Assembly: GCF_000210295.1 (NCBI RefSeq)
Contig: NC_026744.1
Span: 186,001 to 250,000, forward strand
Direction of reading: 5' to 3'
Length of the DNA: 64,000 bases
Origin: Trypanosoma brucei gambiense DAL972
Lineage: Eukaryota; Euglenozoa; Kinetoplastea; Trypanosomatida; Trypanosomatidae
Below, piece by piece: positions 9,724-21,200 of the stretch (positions within the stretch are counted from its first letter, which is position 1; every line of letters begins with the position of its first letter). The notes beneath the pieces are model-generated. The model saw only the letters and a program-made list of their open reading frames with translations. It was not told the DNA's origin and searched no databases. The translations under genes and the position numbers were made by a program.

Positions 9724-10257
9724 ATGTCATACAGGCCCCACCACGCAACTGTACCCACCAATCCCAAGGTGTACTTTGATGTGAGCATTGCAGGTCAGGC
9801 AGCCGGCCGCATCACCTTTGAGCTCTTCGCTGACGCCGTACCAAAGACGGCGGAGAACTTCCGTGCGTTATGCACTGGTGAGAAGGGCTTCGGGTACGCC
9901 GGCAGCGGCTTTCATCGCATCATTCCGCAATTCATGTGCCAAGGTGGTGACTTCACTCGCCACAATGGCACAGGCGGCAAGTCCATCTATGGTGAAAAGT
10001 TCCCCGATGAAAGCTTCGCCGGAAAGGCGGGTAAACACTTCGGCGCTGGCACGCTTTCCATGGCCAACGCTGGCCCCAACACGAACGGTTCCCAGTTCTT
10101 CATTTGCACGGCTCCCACTCAGTGGCTTGACGGCAAACACGTCGTCTTCGGTCAGGTGCTTGAGGGCATGGACGTCGTCAAGGCAATGGAAGCTGTCGGG
10201 TCGCAAGGGGGAAGCACAAGCAAGCCCGTCAAGATTGACTCGTGCGGCCAACTATAA
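9724..10257 (+). CDS. CYPA: cyclophilin A, peptidyl-prolyl cis-trans isomerase
   Basis: 177 residues, the usual cytosolic cyclophilin size with a short N-terminal extension. It catalyses cis-trans isomerisation of peptidyl-proline bonds and is the cyclosporin A receptor. The catalytic signature FHRIIPQF lies at 63-70 (Arg65), QGGDF at 73-77, [14 protein letters not shown] at 113-126, and the cyclosporin-contact tryptophan and histidine in QWLDGKH at about 133-139. The start at 9724 follows a clear tract/AG. The frame stays open for 129 codons upstream, with an in-frame ATG near 9463, but that stretch is the pyrimidine-rich leader. No signal peptide is seen at the chosen start. Codon choice is strongly C-ending, as in highly expressed genes. 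Confidence 0.97.
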   Translation: MSYRPHHATVPTNPKVYFDVSIAGQAAGRITFELFADAVPKTAENFRALCTGEKGFGYAGSGFHRIIPQFMCQGGDFTRHNGTGGKSIYGEKFPDESFAGKAGKHFGAGTLSMANAGPNTNGSQFFICTAPTQWLDGKHVVFGQVLEGMDVVKAMEAVGSQGGSTSKPVKIDSCGQL

Positions 10258-11292
10258 GAAGAGCACGTAGAGGCGTGCACATGCAACATGAAATTACGCT
10301 CCGATCCCACTGCTTCCCCCCCTCCCCGTACTGATACACGCACAGACGAACACCGACTAATTTTTTTTTTCCCTCAAGAAGTGCAAGTTGAAAAGGGGAA
10401 AAGCAAGCAGTAAAAGGGACAAAGGAGATTATTAAAAGCAGAGGAGCAAATAAAAAAAAAAAGAAATGAATAAGCAAAAGAAAATCTCTGGCTTCCAAAT
10501 GAAAAAGGGAAGAAGAAAACATATGGATCGTCATATTCTTTGAGGACGGTTTGCTGGAGAAAAGAAGAAATAAATGACAATTTCTTATGGTTAAAGAAAA
10601 AGAAGAAGAAAGAAACAGAAGATAGAGAATTGTCATAAATAAGTGAAAGATGGGAGGGGACAAAGTAATTAAGTGGGAGTCATACTGCGGGGAGTACCAC
10701 AAGGGGAAAAATGCTAGGGATGAAACGAAACAATCAAAAAAAAATGTATGAGGGCAAACTCACCTTAACCCCTAAAGAAACTGATGCTAGTGTGCTATGT
10801 ACTCCTTTCAACCTTATGTACCCCTTGTATTTGCGCTCTTCTCTATTATTTTCTTTTTTTTTTTTACTTGTGTATTTTGTGTCACCTGCACCTTCTGCGT
10901 CACGCCATATGGACGTCGTTATACAGCTCCTTTGTGCGCTCGGCAGCTATCGGTTTTTGAACCGCAACGAGCAACCAAAAAATAGGACTAACAAGAATTT
11001 GTACAAGCACTGAAGGGCAAAGTGCTTAGGTTAGATTGAGTGCATACACTCATCCACCAAGGAGGGGGAAAATAATTAACAAAGGGTGAAGAAACGAAAA
11101 GGAGAGAAGGAGGGAAAGAAGAGCAGTTAGTGTGTTAAGTGAAGAAAACAGATTAAAGAGGAAAAATATTTTTGTTTTGTTTGATTTATTATCCGTTCGC
11201 TGCTACAGTGTACTTTATTATTATTATTATTTTTATTATTGGAAGTTGTTCAAACCTCAGAGGGTGTAACAACTTCACCGGGAACGGGCAAT
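10258..11292 (+). other. intergenic region, cyclophilin A to TPR protein
   Basis: Unusually purine-rich for this window (A/G runs at about 10370-10700 and 11060-11165), then a T-rich and (TTA)n stretch at about 11166-11240. No gene seen. Long open frames on the minus strand reflect the purine bias. Confidence 0.65.
11166..11208 (+). promoter_or_regulatory. predicted trans-splice acceptor for the TPR gene
   Basis: A T-rich tract at 11166-11200 is followed by AG at 11207-11208. The 5' UTR would be about 84 bases, including a (TTA)n run. Confidence 0.5.
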
Positions 11293-14200
11293 ATGAAGAA
11301 ACTCAGATCATTTCTTCCCTGGGTTTGTGGTGTCTCATGTGGTGCTGCGGTTCCCTGCCACTCGTCCCGATGCACGTCAACGCTCGCTAGCACCTCATGG
11401 CACGGCAGAGATTCGAATGCGCCTTCACACCGTCAACAAGCGTGCCTTTCATCAACTGAAAAGAGACTCCGACGCTCGGGCGAAAAGTTGGCGCGGCGTA
11501 GTACTTCCGCAGTGCTTATTAAAATAGCTGATCTCTCGTCAACGTTACCACCGCAGGGAATTCGGTGCTGCGAGGACTTGGAGGGGGCTCCGCTTAATAC
11601 AGATGACCGGTTGCAGGTGTTGCTCAACACATGCATAAGTACCCCATCCGCTGAGTTGTATGAAGAATTAATAAGATCCAGTGCTGCACTCTACAGGAGC
11701 TCAGCCGCGCAGCACTGGGGTTTCTACGCCCGGGTGTTGGCAAACTATGGTGTGCAGTGCTTGGTAGATCAGAACACTGGGAAGGCAGTTGAGGTTCTCC
11801 GGAAAGCTATTGAAATAATTTCCTTCTTCGAGGCTGATACCGCTGTTCTACACCTCCGTGTCCTTCTGGCTAATGCTGCGGCGTGTGAGGGTCAGTACTT
11901 CGCTGCACTGTGTGAATACGAGTCGTGTCTTGCGGTGATGCGGGACTTTCCTGTGGAATCGTCACTGCGGCAACTCGTTTCTGGATCCGAGATGTATATG
12001 CCTCTTAGCCGAAGTTATATCAATGAAGACTACGATCGGTTCCTAGAGGATGAAGAGGTGGTCCTTCGTGCTTTGGGGCAGGGCCAAAAACAGGCGGATG
12101 CGTGTGTTGACAAAGCGGAGAAAGCCCGTGTCGCAATGACTATGGCTCGTTTGCAGCGAAGGCGAGGAGAGAAAGATGCAAGCCTGACGCTGTACACCTC
12201 GGCGCTTCGTATGTTGCTTGGTGCTCACAACCCAGATTTGGAGATCCAAGTACTGCATGATATTGGTCTTCTGTTGTGTTTTGAGGTGCTAGACGTCACG
12301 CAGGGTCTACCGTACTTGCAAGCTGCAGCTGAGATGGCGTGCGACAGAGCACGCGTGGAGCTAAACAGCCCCAACTCTGACCAGGACGAGAGCGGACCGA
12401 GTCACAGCAGCTACCCACTGGTGCGTACAAATATGGAGAAGGGGCTGCGCGCTCGCCGTGCCGTGTTAGCCCTAGTCGACACAGCTGTTTGTTATGCAGA
12501 AAATGATGAGGTGGGGAAGTCGCTAGGGTTCTTTGAGGAGGCAAAGTCACTGATGACGGAATGTGGAATGCAAGAACACTCCGCGTGGATTTGTATGAAG
12601 TACGCGGACGCACTTTCCAGCGCCTCGCTCCTTGATGCAGCTATACGCATCTACATTGATGCCATGGACACAATTCGCCTTACGGAAATAAGTGGTGAGA
12701 AGATGCAGCTGGCATGTATGGGGATGGGAATGTATTTGACGCAGTCGGAAGTGGAAGGTCGTCTGGCACACTGTTTTCAAACCCGTGTAGGGGATTACCG
12801 GCGTGCTTGTGTGCATTACTGCCAAAGCATCCGACGGTGCGGGGTGGCGGTTCGCTGCCCATTCCAAGTTTCACAGGAAGGCAAAACACTGGCGGAGGAG
12901 GAAATAGATCCAGAAACCTTGTGCTGGATGCTTGAGAAGTATGCCGACTGCTGTGTGCGTGTCGGAAACGTTAAGATTGCTAAGGAGGTTTTAGAGCACC
13001 GCGTGCGTGTGGAGCAAGGTGTGGGGACACCATGTGCTGCAGCACTGTTGCATCTTGCCGAATTACACTCCAACGATAACGTTCCCAGAGCTATCGAGCT
13101 TTACACTCGCATTCTATCACTCCCCCAAGATGCAGTGGAACCGGATACACTGCTTCAGTCGGCGTACAATTTTATCGCAGTTTGCTACCAATCGAAGGAC
13201 GAGGACTTTGAGGCGGGACTTTCTAACGTGCAGTGTTCCCAATCCTCTGGTCAGGGCGATATGGTCGATGAAAATACACCGACTTCCAGTGAGCTAGCGC
13301 CAGTGGATTACGAGAATTCCATTATTGCAACATTCAAGAAGTCGGCTAACGTTATATTAGCTAGTCACACCGTTAACAAGACGAAGCTGTGTACAAATCG
13401 CGATGACGAACTGAAGACTCTTATGGCTCTTAGTCGTGCTGGTTTCTTTTGTCAGCGTCGTGGCTATGAATCAGGTGCGGAGGAGCTGTATCGGCTTGCA
13501 GTAGACTACGCACGGCTGACTGACGTGAAATGTAAGGAATATTCCCGCGAACTTGCCGTTATGCTCGCAAACTACGCCACCGTTGTTGTGCACAAGGATA
13601 CCGAGTTGGCCAAGAAACTGTATGAGGAAGCCGTAGCAACGTGCCCAACCGATGAGAACGTGTCGAATGCGGCTGCTTCCTTCTTTGTTCTGACGGCAAA
13701 CTATGCGGAGGGTCGTGCGTGTATTGAGCGCCTTGTAGCAGCAACAACCACTAATGCTGTACTTCAGGGGTTATATGGGAAACTAGCATGGTTGGGTGTG
13801 GTTTGTTGGGATGAACTTTTGCATGAGGAGCGCCTTCTTTGCTTAAAACATATGCTCTTTGCGTTAGGAACAGAGTCTGATGCGGTCGTTGCAGTCACTG
13901 CCAAATCGCAACCAAACCCATTTGCGGGCCCTCTTCCGGAGGATTTTAAGCAGCGGCTGCTTCGTGGTGTTACGATATCGAATGATCAAGAGACGGTGAG
14001 TCTTGCTTGTTACATAGCGCAAACGAAACTGTTTCATGAGGGGAGGTTTATTAACTCATGTTATAAAGTGGCACTAAAGCGATTCCCTCAAGGTGCAACC
14101 ATTCTGGTAAACTATGCGAAGTTCTGCGGTGATTACAATGCTGTAGTTCTCGCTCGCAAGTACTATGCTAAGGCTTTTGCTTTGTCACACACCGATCTGC

Positions 14201-14961
14201 GCATCACTGAATGCTACGCTCACTATCTAGCATTTTTGAACGGAGGGGAGCGTCAGAGAAGTGAGCACCGACAGGTTGTTTGTGGGGAAAGTTTAGTGCG
14301 TTTCCAGGTGGAGCGGAGCGCCCTTGTAACGTGCGCTATACAGCACGCCCAGTCGCTTACACTCTATGGTAATTATGTGGCAACGAGCATGCCGTCACCA
14401 AGTGTTCCAGTAGTTTCCTTTGAAGAAGCCCTGCGGCTGAATCCTGCCGACTCCCGCGCAACTTCCTTGTACTGTTCATTCTTGTCCAACGTGTATGGTA
14501 GCGCGTTGGACATGAAGAAGAATCCTGAGGCGAAGGAGCAGCTTGCCCGGAAGGTGACAGACTGTTATCTCAGTTGCCTGAAACTGCAACCGCATTCCGT
14601 GGCCGTACTGACGGGGTTGGGGAGTATCTATGTTGACCTTGGGGGGCGGTTCGAAGATGCAGTGAGGGTATTGGAAAGAGCACGACAGCTTAGCCCCAAC
14701 AACCCGGCAGTGCACCGTCTCCTTTGTACGGCTTTTCATGAGGAGTGGGTGAGGGAACAGCAGTCTGAAACAACGCTGACGAACAAACGCCTTCAGTGGT
14801 TACTTACCACTACACACAAGCTATATGAGGCTACCATTGCACTAGAGCCAACCAACAGTGTGGTATTGGCAAGGTATTGTCAATTTGCGCATCACGGTCT
14901 TCAGGATAATGCCCTGGCCACTCAGCTGATGCAGCGTTTGCGTGAGCTTTCAAGAGAGTAG
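11293..14961 (+). CDS. large TPR-repeat protein, function unknown
   Basis: 1,222 residues from the first ATG (11293); the frame is open a little further up only through a TTG. It is almost all helical, with many degenerate tetratricopeptide pairs. The clearest are near the C-terminus (FEDAVRVLERARQLSPNNPAV) and in the middle (AEELYRLAVDYARL; AKKLYEEAVATCP). The N-terminal ~70 residues are rich in S, R and T with few acids, which could be a mitochondrial presequence, but a hydrophobic patch (FLPWVCGVSCGAAVP) makes other targeting possible. TPR arrays scaffold protein complexes. No enzymatic domain is seen. I do not recognise a specific family, so no role is assigned. Confidence 0.8.
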   Translation: MKKLRSFLPWVCGVSCGAAVPCHSSRCTSTLASTSWHGRDSNAPSHRQQACLSSTEKRLRRSGEKLARRSTSAVLIKIADLSSTLPPQGIRCCEDLEGAPLNTDDRLQVLLNTCISTPSAELYEELIRSSAALYRSSAAQHWGFYARVLANYGVQCLVDQNTGKAVEVLRKAIEIISFFEADTAVLHLRVLLANAAACEGQYFAALCEYESCLAVMRDFPVESSLRQLVSGSEMYMPLSRSYINEDYDRFLEDEEVVLRALGQGQKQADACVDKAEKARVAMTMARLQRRRGEKDASLTLYTSALRMLLGAHNPDLEIQVLHDIGLLLCFEVLDVTQGLPYLQAAAEMACDRARVELNSPNSDQDESGPSHSSYPLVRTNMEKGLRARRAVLALVDTAVCYAENDEVGKSLGFFEEAKSLMTECGMQEHSAWICMKYADALSSASLLDAAIRIYIDAMDTIRLTEISGEKMQLACMGMGMYLTQSEVEGRLAHCFQTRVGDYRRACVHYCQSIRRCGVAVRCPFQVSQEGKTLAEEEIDPETLCWMLEKYADCCVRVGNVKIAKEVLEHRVRVEQGVGTPCAAALLHLAELHSNDNVPRAIELYTRILSLPQDAVEPDTLLQSAYNFIAVCYQSKDEDFEAGLSNVQCSQSSGQGDMVDENTPTSSELAPVDYENSIIATFKKSANVILASHTVNKTKLCTNRDDELKTLMALSRAGFFCQRRGYESGAEELYRLAVDYARLTDVKCKEYSRELAVMLANYATVVVHKDTELAKKLYEEAVATCPTDENVSNAAASFFVLTANYAEGRACIERLVAATTTNAVLQGLYGKLAWLGVVCWDELLHEERLLCLKHMLFALGTESDAVVAVTAKSQPNPFAGPLPEDFKQRLLRGVTISNDQETVSLACYIAQTKLFHEGRFINSCYKVALKRFPQGATILVNYAKFCGDYNAVVLARKYYAKAFALSHTDLRITECYAHYLAFLNGGERQRSEHRQVVCGESLVRFQVERSALVTCAIQHAQSLTLYGNYVATSMPSPSVPVVSFEEALRLNPADSRATSLYCSFLSNVYGSALDMKKNPEAKEQLARKVTDCYLSCLKLQPHSVAVLTGLGSIYVDLGGRFEDAVRVLERARQLSPNNPAVHRLLCTAFHEEWVREQQSETTLTNKRLQWLLTTTHKLYEATIALEPTNSVVLARYCQFAHHGLQDNALATQLMQRLRELSRE

Positions 14962-15789
14962 ATCGTCGACCCCTCCAATCTTTTTGTTTGTTGCTTGATC
15001 ATGTTTCTCACAAGCCCATTTGTTTCTGTCGGTGAAGGAGTGCTCGAAGCGGATGAGGCTAACTTTCCCATTTTATGTTTGTTTTCTTTTTTTTTTTAAA
15101 AGTGTCTACTTGTTTTTGTAAGCTCCGAGCGACATTCTTAGAATCCGAAAGAAAAATGGCTGTCGAGGGACGACCTTTTTTTTTTTTTTATGCGACGTGT
15201 ATTATTTGTACCACAACAATACTTTTTTCTTTTTGAACACGACTTGTACCGTTCGAGGCCCTACCATACGTGTATATATGTATATATGTATACATCCATA
15301 TACCTGTAGTGATGTACGGTCCTTCTTACTTTTCGTATGGTGAGGTGCGTTATATAAGGATATATTACGTGCCACCACCAGAAATTTCTTTATTTGTACC
15401 AACATTAATCACGATGATCATCATAACTATAATCATAAGCTACGGGCATGTGTGCCTGTTTGTGTTCTGTGGTAGTGGTGGTTGTGGAAAGTGTGCGTCC
15501 ATGCATTTCAGTGCGTCTTTTCCTGAAAGAGAGGACTGTTTGCACCATATTTTTTTTTCTGTCCTTGATCTCTCCGCCACTCATACTTGCCCTTTGCTCC
15601 AACTTTTTTCCACTTCTTTGCGGTATGCACTTCGTAACGTAGAAGAACCATTGTTTTTTTGTTTTTTGCGATCAATTTCATTTTAGTTTTTACGGGGGAA
15701 AAAGGGATTCTGCAAGGTTGTTTGGGACGAATTATTAAGCGTGGTTTTGAACATTCGGACACGAGATTTCAACAACAAAAAAGGATAAT
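14962..15789 (+). other. intergenic region, TPR gene to IDH
   Basis: Contains several poly-T runs, an imperfect TATATG repeat at about 15271-15295 and pyrimidine tracts at 15550-15690. No gene seen. Confidence 0.65.
15650..15686 (+). promoter_or_regulatory. predicted trans-splice acceptor for IDH
   Basis: T-rich tract ending in TTTTAG, with AG at 15685-15686. The 5' UTR would be about 103 bases. Confidence 0.5.
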
Positions 15790-17031
15790 ATGAACAAGAT
15801 TAGTGCTACCGGTGTTCTTGTGGAGCTGGACGGCGATGAGATGACCCGCGTGATTTGGAAGAAGATCAAAGAAACTCTCATCTTTCCGTTTGTTAATGTC
15901 CCTATCGAGTACTACGACTTGAGTATGGAGAATAGGGATAAGACGGAGGATCGTGTGACAGTTGAGGCGGCATATGCTATCAAAAAACATGGAGTTGGAG
16001 TAAAATGCGCAACCATTACGCCCGATGAAGCGCGAGTAAAGGAGTTCAACCTCAAGAAAATGTGGAGGAGTCCCAACGGGACAATCCGAACCATTTTGGG
16101 TGGCACAGTCTTTCGCGAGCCCATTATATGCAGTAATGTTCCCCGACTCGTCACAACATGGAAAAAGCCTGTCGTTATCGGGAGACACGCGTTCGGTGAT
16201 CAATACAGCGCCACAGATGCCGTTGTTAAGGAGCCGGGAACATTTGAGATGCGTTTCATACCCGCCAACGGCGGGGAACCGAAGGTTTACAAGGTGTTTG
16301 ATTACAAATCAGGAGGTGTTATGATGGGAATGTACAACACCGATGACAGCATACGGGATTTTGCCAGGAGTTGCTTTGAGTTTGCCCTCGCCAGGAAGTG
16401 GCCTCTGTATCTTTCCACGAAGAACACCATACTGAAGCATTACGATGGGCGTTTCAAGGACATTTTCGCGGAGATGTACAAGGCCTTGTACGAAACTAAG
16501 TTCAAAACTTGTGGCATTTTCTACGAACACCGCCTAATTGATGATATGGTTGCTCACTGTATGAGGAGTGAAGGCGGATACGTGTGGGCCTGCAAGAACT
16601 ACGATGGCGATGTCCAGTCGGACAGTTGGGCTCAAGGATTCGGGTCCCTCGGGATGATGACTTCCATTTTCATGACGCCGGACGGAAAAACAGTTGAGGT
16701 TGAGGCTGCTCATGGCACCGTCACGCGGCATTATCGGGACTATCAAAAGGGTAAGGAAACGAGCACGAACCCCGTGGCTTCCATATTTGCATGGACTCGC
16801 GCCCTTGCACACAGGGCTCGCGTGGACAACAACAACACGCTCCTGGAGTTTACCCAGCGACTTGAGGATGTCATCATCGCCACTATTGAAGCGGGCGCCA
16901 TGACGGAGGACCTCGCCATTTGTATAAAGGGTGAGAAGAATGTTGTTCGTGCGGACTACTTAAATACCGACGAGTTTATCGACGCGGTTTCGCAGCGGTT
17001 GAAAGTGGCAATGCAGAAAAGCAAAGTGTAG
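15790..17031 (+). CDS. IDH: NADP-dependent isocitrate dehydrogenase
   Basis: 413 residues, the length of eukaryotic dimeric NADP-IDH. It converts isocitrate and NADP+ to 2-oxoglutarate, CO2 and NADPH. Residue numbers coincide with the human IDH1 numbering I recall: Arg100 (NGTIRT), Arg109 (FREP) and Arg132 ([10 protein letters not shown]) are all present. The metal-binding IDH signature is in [19 protein letters not shown] and the NADP-site block is [16 protein letters not shown]. The N-terminus lacks a presequence. The protein ends in SKV, which resembles a weak peroxisomal targeting signal 1, so glycosomal or dual location is possible (inference). It would supply NADPH for redox defence or biosynthesis. 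Confidence 0.96.
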   Translation: MNKISATGVLVELDGDEMTRVIWKKIKETLIFPFVNVPIEYYDLSMENRDKTEDRVTVEAAYAIKKHGVGVKCATITPDEARVKEFNLKKMWRSPNGTIRTILGGTVFREPIICSNVPRLVTTWKKPVVIGRHAFGDQYSATDAVVKEPGTFEMRFIPANGGEPKVYKVFDYKSGGVMMGMYNTDDSIRDFARSCFEFALARKWPLYLSTKNTILKHYDGRFKDIFAEMYKALYETKFKTCGIFYEHRLIDDMVAHCMRSEGGYVWACKNYDGDVQSDSWAQGFGSLGMMTSIFMTPDGKTVEVEAAHGTVTRHYRDYQKGKETSTNPVASIFAWTRALAHRARVDNNNTLLEFTQRLEDVIIATIEAGAMTEDLAICIKGEKNVVRADYLNTDEFIDAVSQRLKVAMQKSKV

Positions 17032-18238
17032 TCCGGGGCCTGAGCGCAACCAGCTATTTGGTTCTCTGCGTCGTGAGTTATGGCACAACATCTGAGCAAT
17101 TACAGAATGTGTCTTGGAAGTGCTTATGTTTCGACTGCACAGTTTGTTCGTGCTCGCAAGATCGCAATATGAACCTACGTAGGTTCCTTTCTTTCTTTCT
17201 TTGGGCATGGATATGTGCTCCCTCTTCAATGTGACTCCGTTGGCACCACATCATTTCTATTTATTTTGCATTTGCGCGGGACATAATGTGTCACTGCTGC
17301 ATACGAAAGCACTGTTTGGTGGTGTAAGGGATTGGACTGATGATGGGGTGTTTTTCTGTTTGTGTCGAAGGGTATTGTAAGGGAGTTTTTTTTCTTTATT
17401 TGTTGATTTCTCTATTTTTTCCCCCTTCCTTCTATTATCTACAGTTGTTAACTAGTTTGTTTTCTCTTTAATATTTTATGTTTGTTCTCGAAGCAAATGT
17501 GGTAGATTTCCATAGGGGCAGCATCGCCGGTTGTTATATATTTCCCTTTTGTCGCTCCCCCTCAGCCAACCCGAAGCTACGGATGGGTACCAAAAGTGTG
17601 GAGTAAAGATGAAAGCGTGAAGGGTGGTGGCATCCTTAAGTCAGCGCTTGCTGGCACCGTATGCGACTCCTTTCCTTTCCATTGTTATTTGTGTCCCTTC
17701 GCTTACCTTCCCCTCCGAAAAAAAAAACGTTTAAATTTTTAATGCAATCGATTTTTCTTTTGGGTTTCTTACAAAGGTATGCTTCTTGATTTTGTTTGTT
17801 TTTACTACTTTAAAAAAACGGTGTCTTCCTTCCGACCAGGGAAGGGGAGAAGAGTTGGTGCGTGCGGCTGCATGAGTAAAACGGTACCGGGACCGGGCTC
17901 TCTAATAGACATGAGGGAGGTCAATGGCACATTCGCATATATATATCATTTTATCTTTTAACACTATGGGGGTTTATTTTCGTTTTTGAAGCTGAGCATG
18001 CGTGGGAAAATGAGGCGGTGGGGGAGGAGATTCCTTGAAGTCGCTTTCGTCATGTGCTATCCGCAAGACTCTTTGAGGGGTCAGTTTCCGAGGGAGATAG
18101 ATAACAACGTCATCATAATGTACTCAACCACACACACAAAAAGCAATAACTCATTGCACCCTTTCATTTTCTTCCCCACCTCGACCGATCTCTCTCTGAT
18201 TCACGGCTCGTGTTGTGTTTATGTGACAGTAGGAGGGA
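17032..18238 (+). other. intergenic region, IDH to CAND1
   Basis: 1.2 kb, T-rich in its first half, with scattered pyrimidine tracts. The last one (about 18160-18200) probably serves CAND1. No gene or RNA seen. Confidence 0.65.
18160..18229 (+). promoter_or_regulatory. predicted trans-splice acceptor for CAND1
   Basis: The tract at 18160-18200 is followed by its first AG at 18228-18229, only 9 bases before the ATG at 18239. If used, the native 5' UTR is extremely short; otherwise the protein begins at ATG 18275. Confidence 0.5.
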
Positions 18239-21200
18239 ATGGAGGTGTTCGATCTGGCGGCCTTTCGCACTAGGATGAATGATGTGGAGAGGGATGTCAG
18301 GGTAATGGCATTGTTTGACCTCCAACAGGCGTTGAAGTCGACCGTTTTTAAACCCGACAGCGTAACGTTAAGTAAAATAGTAGAGTATGTTACGACGTGC
18401 TTTGCACAGAGCGAACCTTGTAGGGAAGTTCGATGCAATGCAATAAGACTTGTCCCACAGCTACTCCTTTTGTCCGGTGAGAAGGACCAGGAACGTTTAG
18501 TATCGCTCCTCTGCACAAGTTCCACTTCACAAAGGGCGCGTTTCGGCGAGAAAGGGTATTCGGAGCTGCACGACAGCGCCGCTCGTGCCCTCAAACTGGC
18601 TTGCGAGTGCATGTCTTCAAAGGCCCGAGCAGACGTCGAGAGTTGGCAGCGTCTGGTGCCTGTTGCACGGAAGATCGCCGACGCACTGTCATCTGCGTTG
18701 GAGAAGGGAGTGGAGGGAGTTGTTAGGGAGGGGATATACGACTGCATTGGGGTCCTCATATATCCGTTTGGTAGGGTATTCATATGTGATGTTGGTTGTG
18801 TTTTGACCAAAAACGCTTTGGCCGATGTCCATCACACGGGTCAGTTGCGTAGACGTGCTATTAGTTTCCTATCGTTAGCCTCTCCGTTTCTTTCGGAGGA
18901 TCTGTTCGATGCTGTTTTTGAGGTTGGAGTCCGCGGGTTACGGGAGGGAAGTCACCGTGGTGCGGTCGTCATGCCTTATTTACAGTTGTACGAAGGCTTG
19001 GTTAAAGGTTGCCCATCACGTGCGAAGACGGGTGCACTCGAAACTATGAAATTCCTCACCGACGGACTCAGTGCACGTTTAAGTCACGAAAGCGCGGATG
19101 CGGATGCATTCGATGACGATGATTACGAAGTGTGTGACGCTACAGTGCGGCTGATGCACTTGATGGTTTGTCAGTATTCCAAGGAACTGGCTACCATCCA
19201 TTGTGCTCTTTTTGTCCAAGCACTAGAGATTGCCAGGTTTGATCCCAATTACTGCGACAACATGGGGGGCCTTGATGGTTGCGATTCGTCGGATGCATCC
19301 GGGTTGTATTTCACGGAGGACGATACGGACCTGTCGTGGAGACTGCGGATGTGGGCAGCTCGATTACTTGCGTTATTGATTGAACTGTCTCCCTTTTCCA
19401 CGGAATTAACACATCAGCTAGGTTGTGAGGTCTTATCCTTAATTGGGGACCGTGTGGAGGAGGTTCAACTTGCCGCTATTCATTTAGTTGACACCGTCAT
19501 CCAGCGTTCGAGGGGTGCATCTGTTTGTACATCGCTGTTGCTGTTTCTGCAGGGTGCAATCGACCCTTTGTTAGGTGCTCTGAACACCCGAGAGCCGAAG
19601 GTAGTCGTTGCGGCTGCCAAAGCGCTCCAGAACCTTTTCTATTTCCACTGGAGCGTTTTCACGACGGAGGTGTGCCGCGCACATGACATTGTGGATAAGT
19701 TGTTAAAGGCCCACCTGACTGGTAAGGAATATGCGGTCGTTGAGCTTACCGCGCTCGCTGTGCGCATGTTGGAGGGTACCTCTCATGGCCAACCAAATAT
19801 TAAGCTGGTTACCAAGCTCCTGGATACGGTTTACGCGGCGGTAGATGCGTATGTGTGCGGTGGGATTGGTCAAATTGTTGTTTGCTCAGTGAAGGCCATG
19901 GCGCATACCTCCAGGCTTGCGGGCGCTGCTTACTGTGAAAGGTGCATGGAGCTTTACATATCACTCGCGCTGAACGCCAATTTCGGTGGTGAACTGATTT
20001 CCTCCGCTGTTGAGGCAACCAGGCACTGTATGTCTACGTTTGCGGCATCACTGTCTGTGGACTACTTTCGGCGTTGCGGAGGGCGTTTAGTGGTGCTATC
20101 GGAGGGAAGGCAAGTTGCCATTCGTTTGCTGAAGGATTTGACGGCTTCCGTGCCGGCGGCTCAGCTCCAACCCCAGGAGCTGGAACGACTGGGTAATGGT
20201 ATCGGAAGGCAAGACCGTGCGGTGCAGCAACACATTGTGTCCATTGTGTGCAACGCTCTTGATAACAGCGGCCAACTTACCGCGGAAACGCTGGAGGATA
20301 TGTTCGAGTTTGCGCGGTCAAACTCTCTAAAAAGTGGTGATCGTTTGTTGGTTCAAGCAACGCTCGAGATGTTGGAGAAGATTTGTAGGAGGTTCCCCAG
20401 TTTAGGTGGACGAATAGTGGACCAACTGCTTCCAACCGTTTGGGAGATATTATCATCCGCACCAAAATGCGCTGGTCATCACCCCTTGCTGCTTGTGAGA
20501 GGCACCGCGGTGCTGATCCGCTCGCTGCACCAGATGCTGGAGCCCGCGCAGCGTTCTGACTTGGTTGAACAAACACTTCGGTACGTTTCCCGGTCGAAGT
20601 TTCGTGAAACGAGTAGTGAGATACTAAGAGGTGTAGCATCGGTAGACGAAGGCATACTCGAGAGGGTTGGTTCACTCATGTCGGGGGACGATTCGCTTCT
20701 CTGCATTTGTGTGGGTACCATAGGAATGTCCGTACCGCTGCCCGATATGTGGGAGGCACGGCTTTTTAGATTTCTTTCGTCCACCGGTGCCGAGAACTTA
20801 GGTTCTGTTGCGCCTCTGGCTGTGGGTCGTGCTGTCTCCAATGCACAAAATCGTTCTCTCATGGAGCGGGTTGTAGAATCAGCAACGAGAAACACAGGCG
20901 GTGTAGCTTTATTTTGGAGGGCGATCCATGAGGCTGCACTCACCACGGTAGCTGGGGCAGAATTATCTCCCTTTAGTGATCCGTTCTTCTGCAAGGGCGT
21001 CGTAGAAAAGCTTATGGAAAATCTGCTCGAGGATGATACGGAGACTGCTGCCACCGTTTTGGGAAGTTTTGCTCCGTTTGTCCGTGATTATCTGATTGAC
21101 ATAACGGCAACTCATTTGAGCGATGAGTTGGACTCCAAGAAGGCTGTGTGCATAACTGTGCAGCGTTATTTGCTCTCGAGTGTCAAAAATACCGGTGAAT

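Noticed and set aside
10229..10702. A 157-codon minus-strand hydrophobic frame
   Set aside because: The + strand is purine-rich here, so the reverse strand reads as F, L and S. No domain, and no minus-strand transcription unit is otherwise indicated.
17330..17420. A TGATGA box suggesting a C/D snoRNA
   Set aside because: No D box with a matching terminal stem could be found at a proper distance, and a single hexamer is expected by chance.
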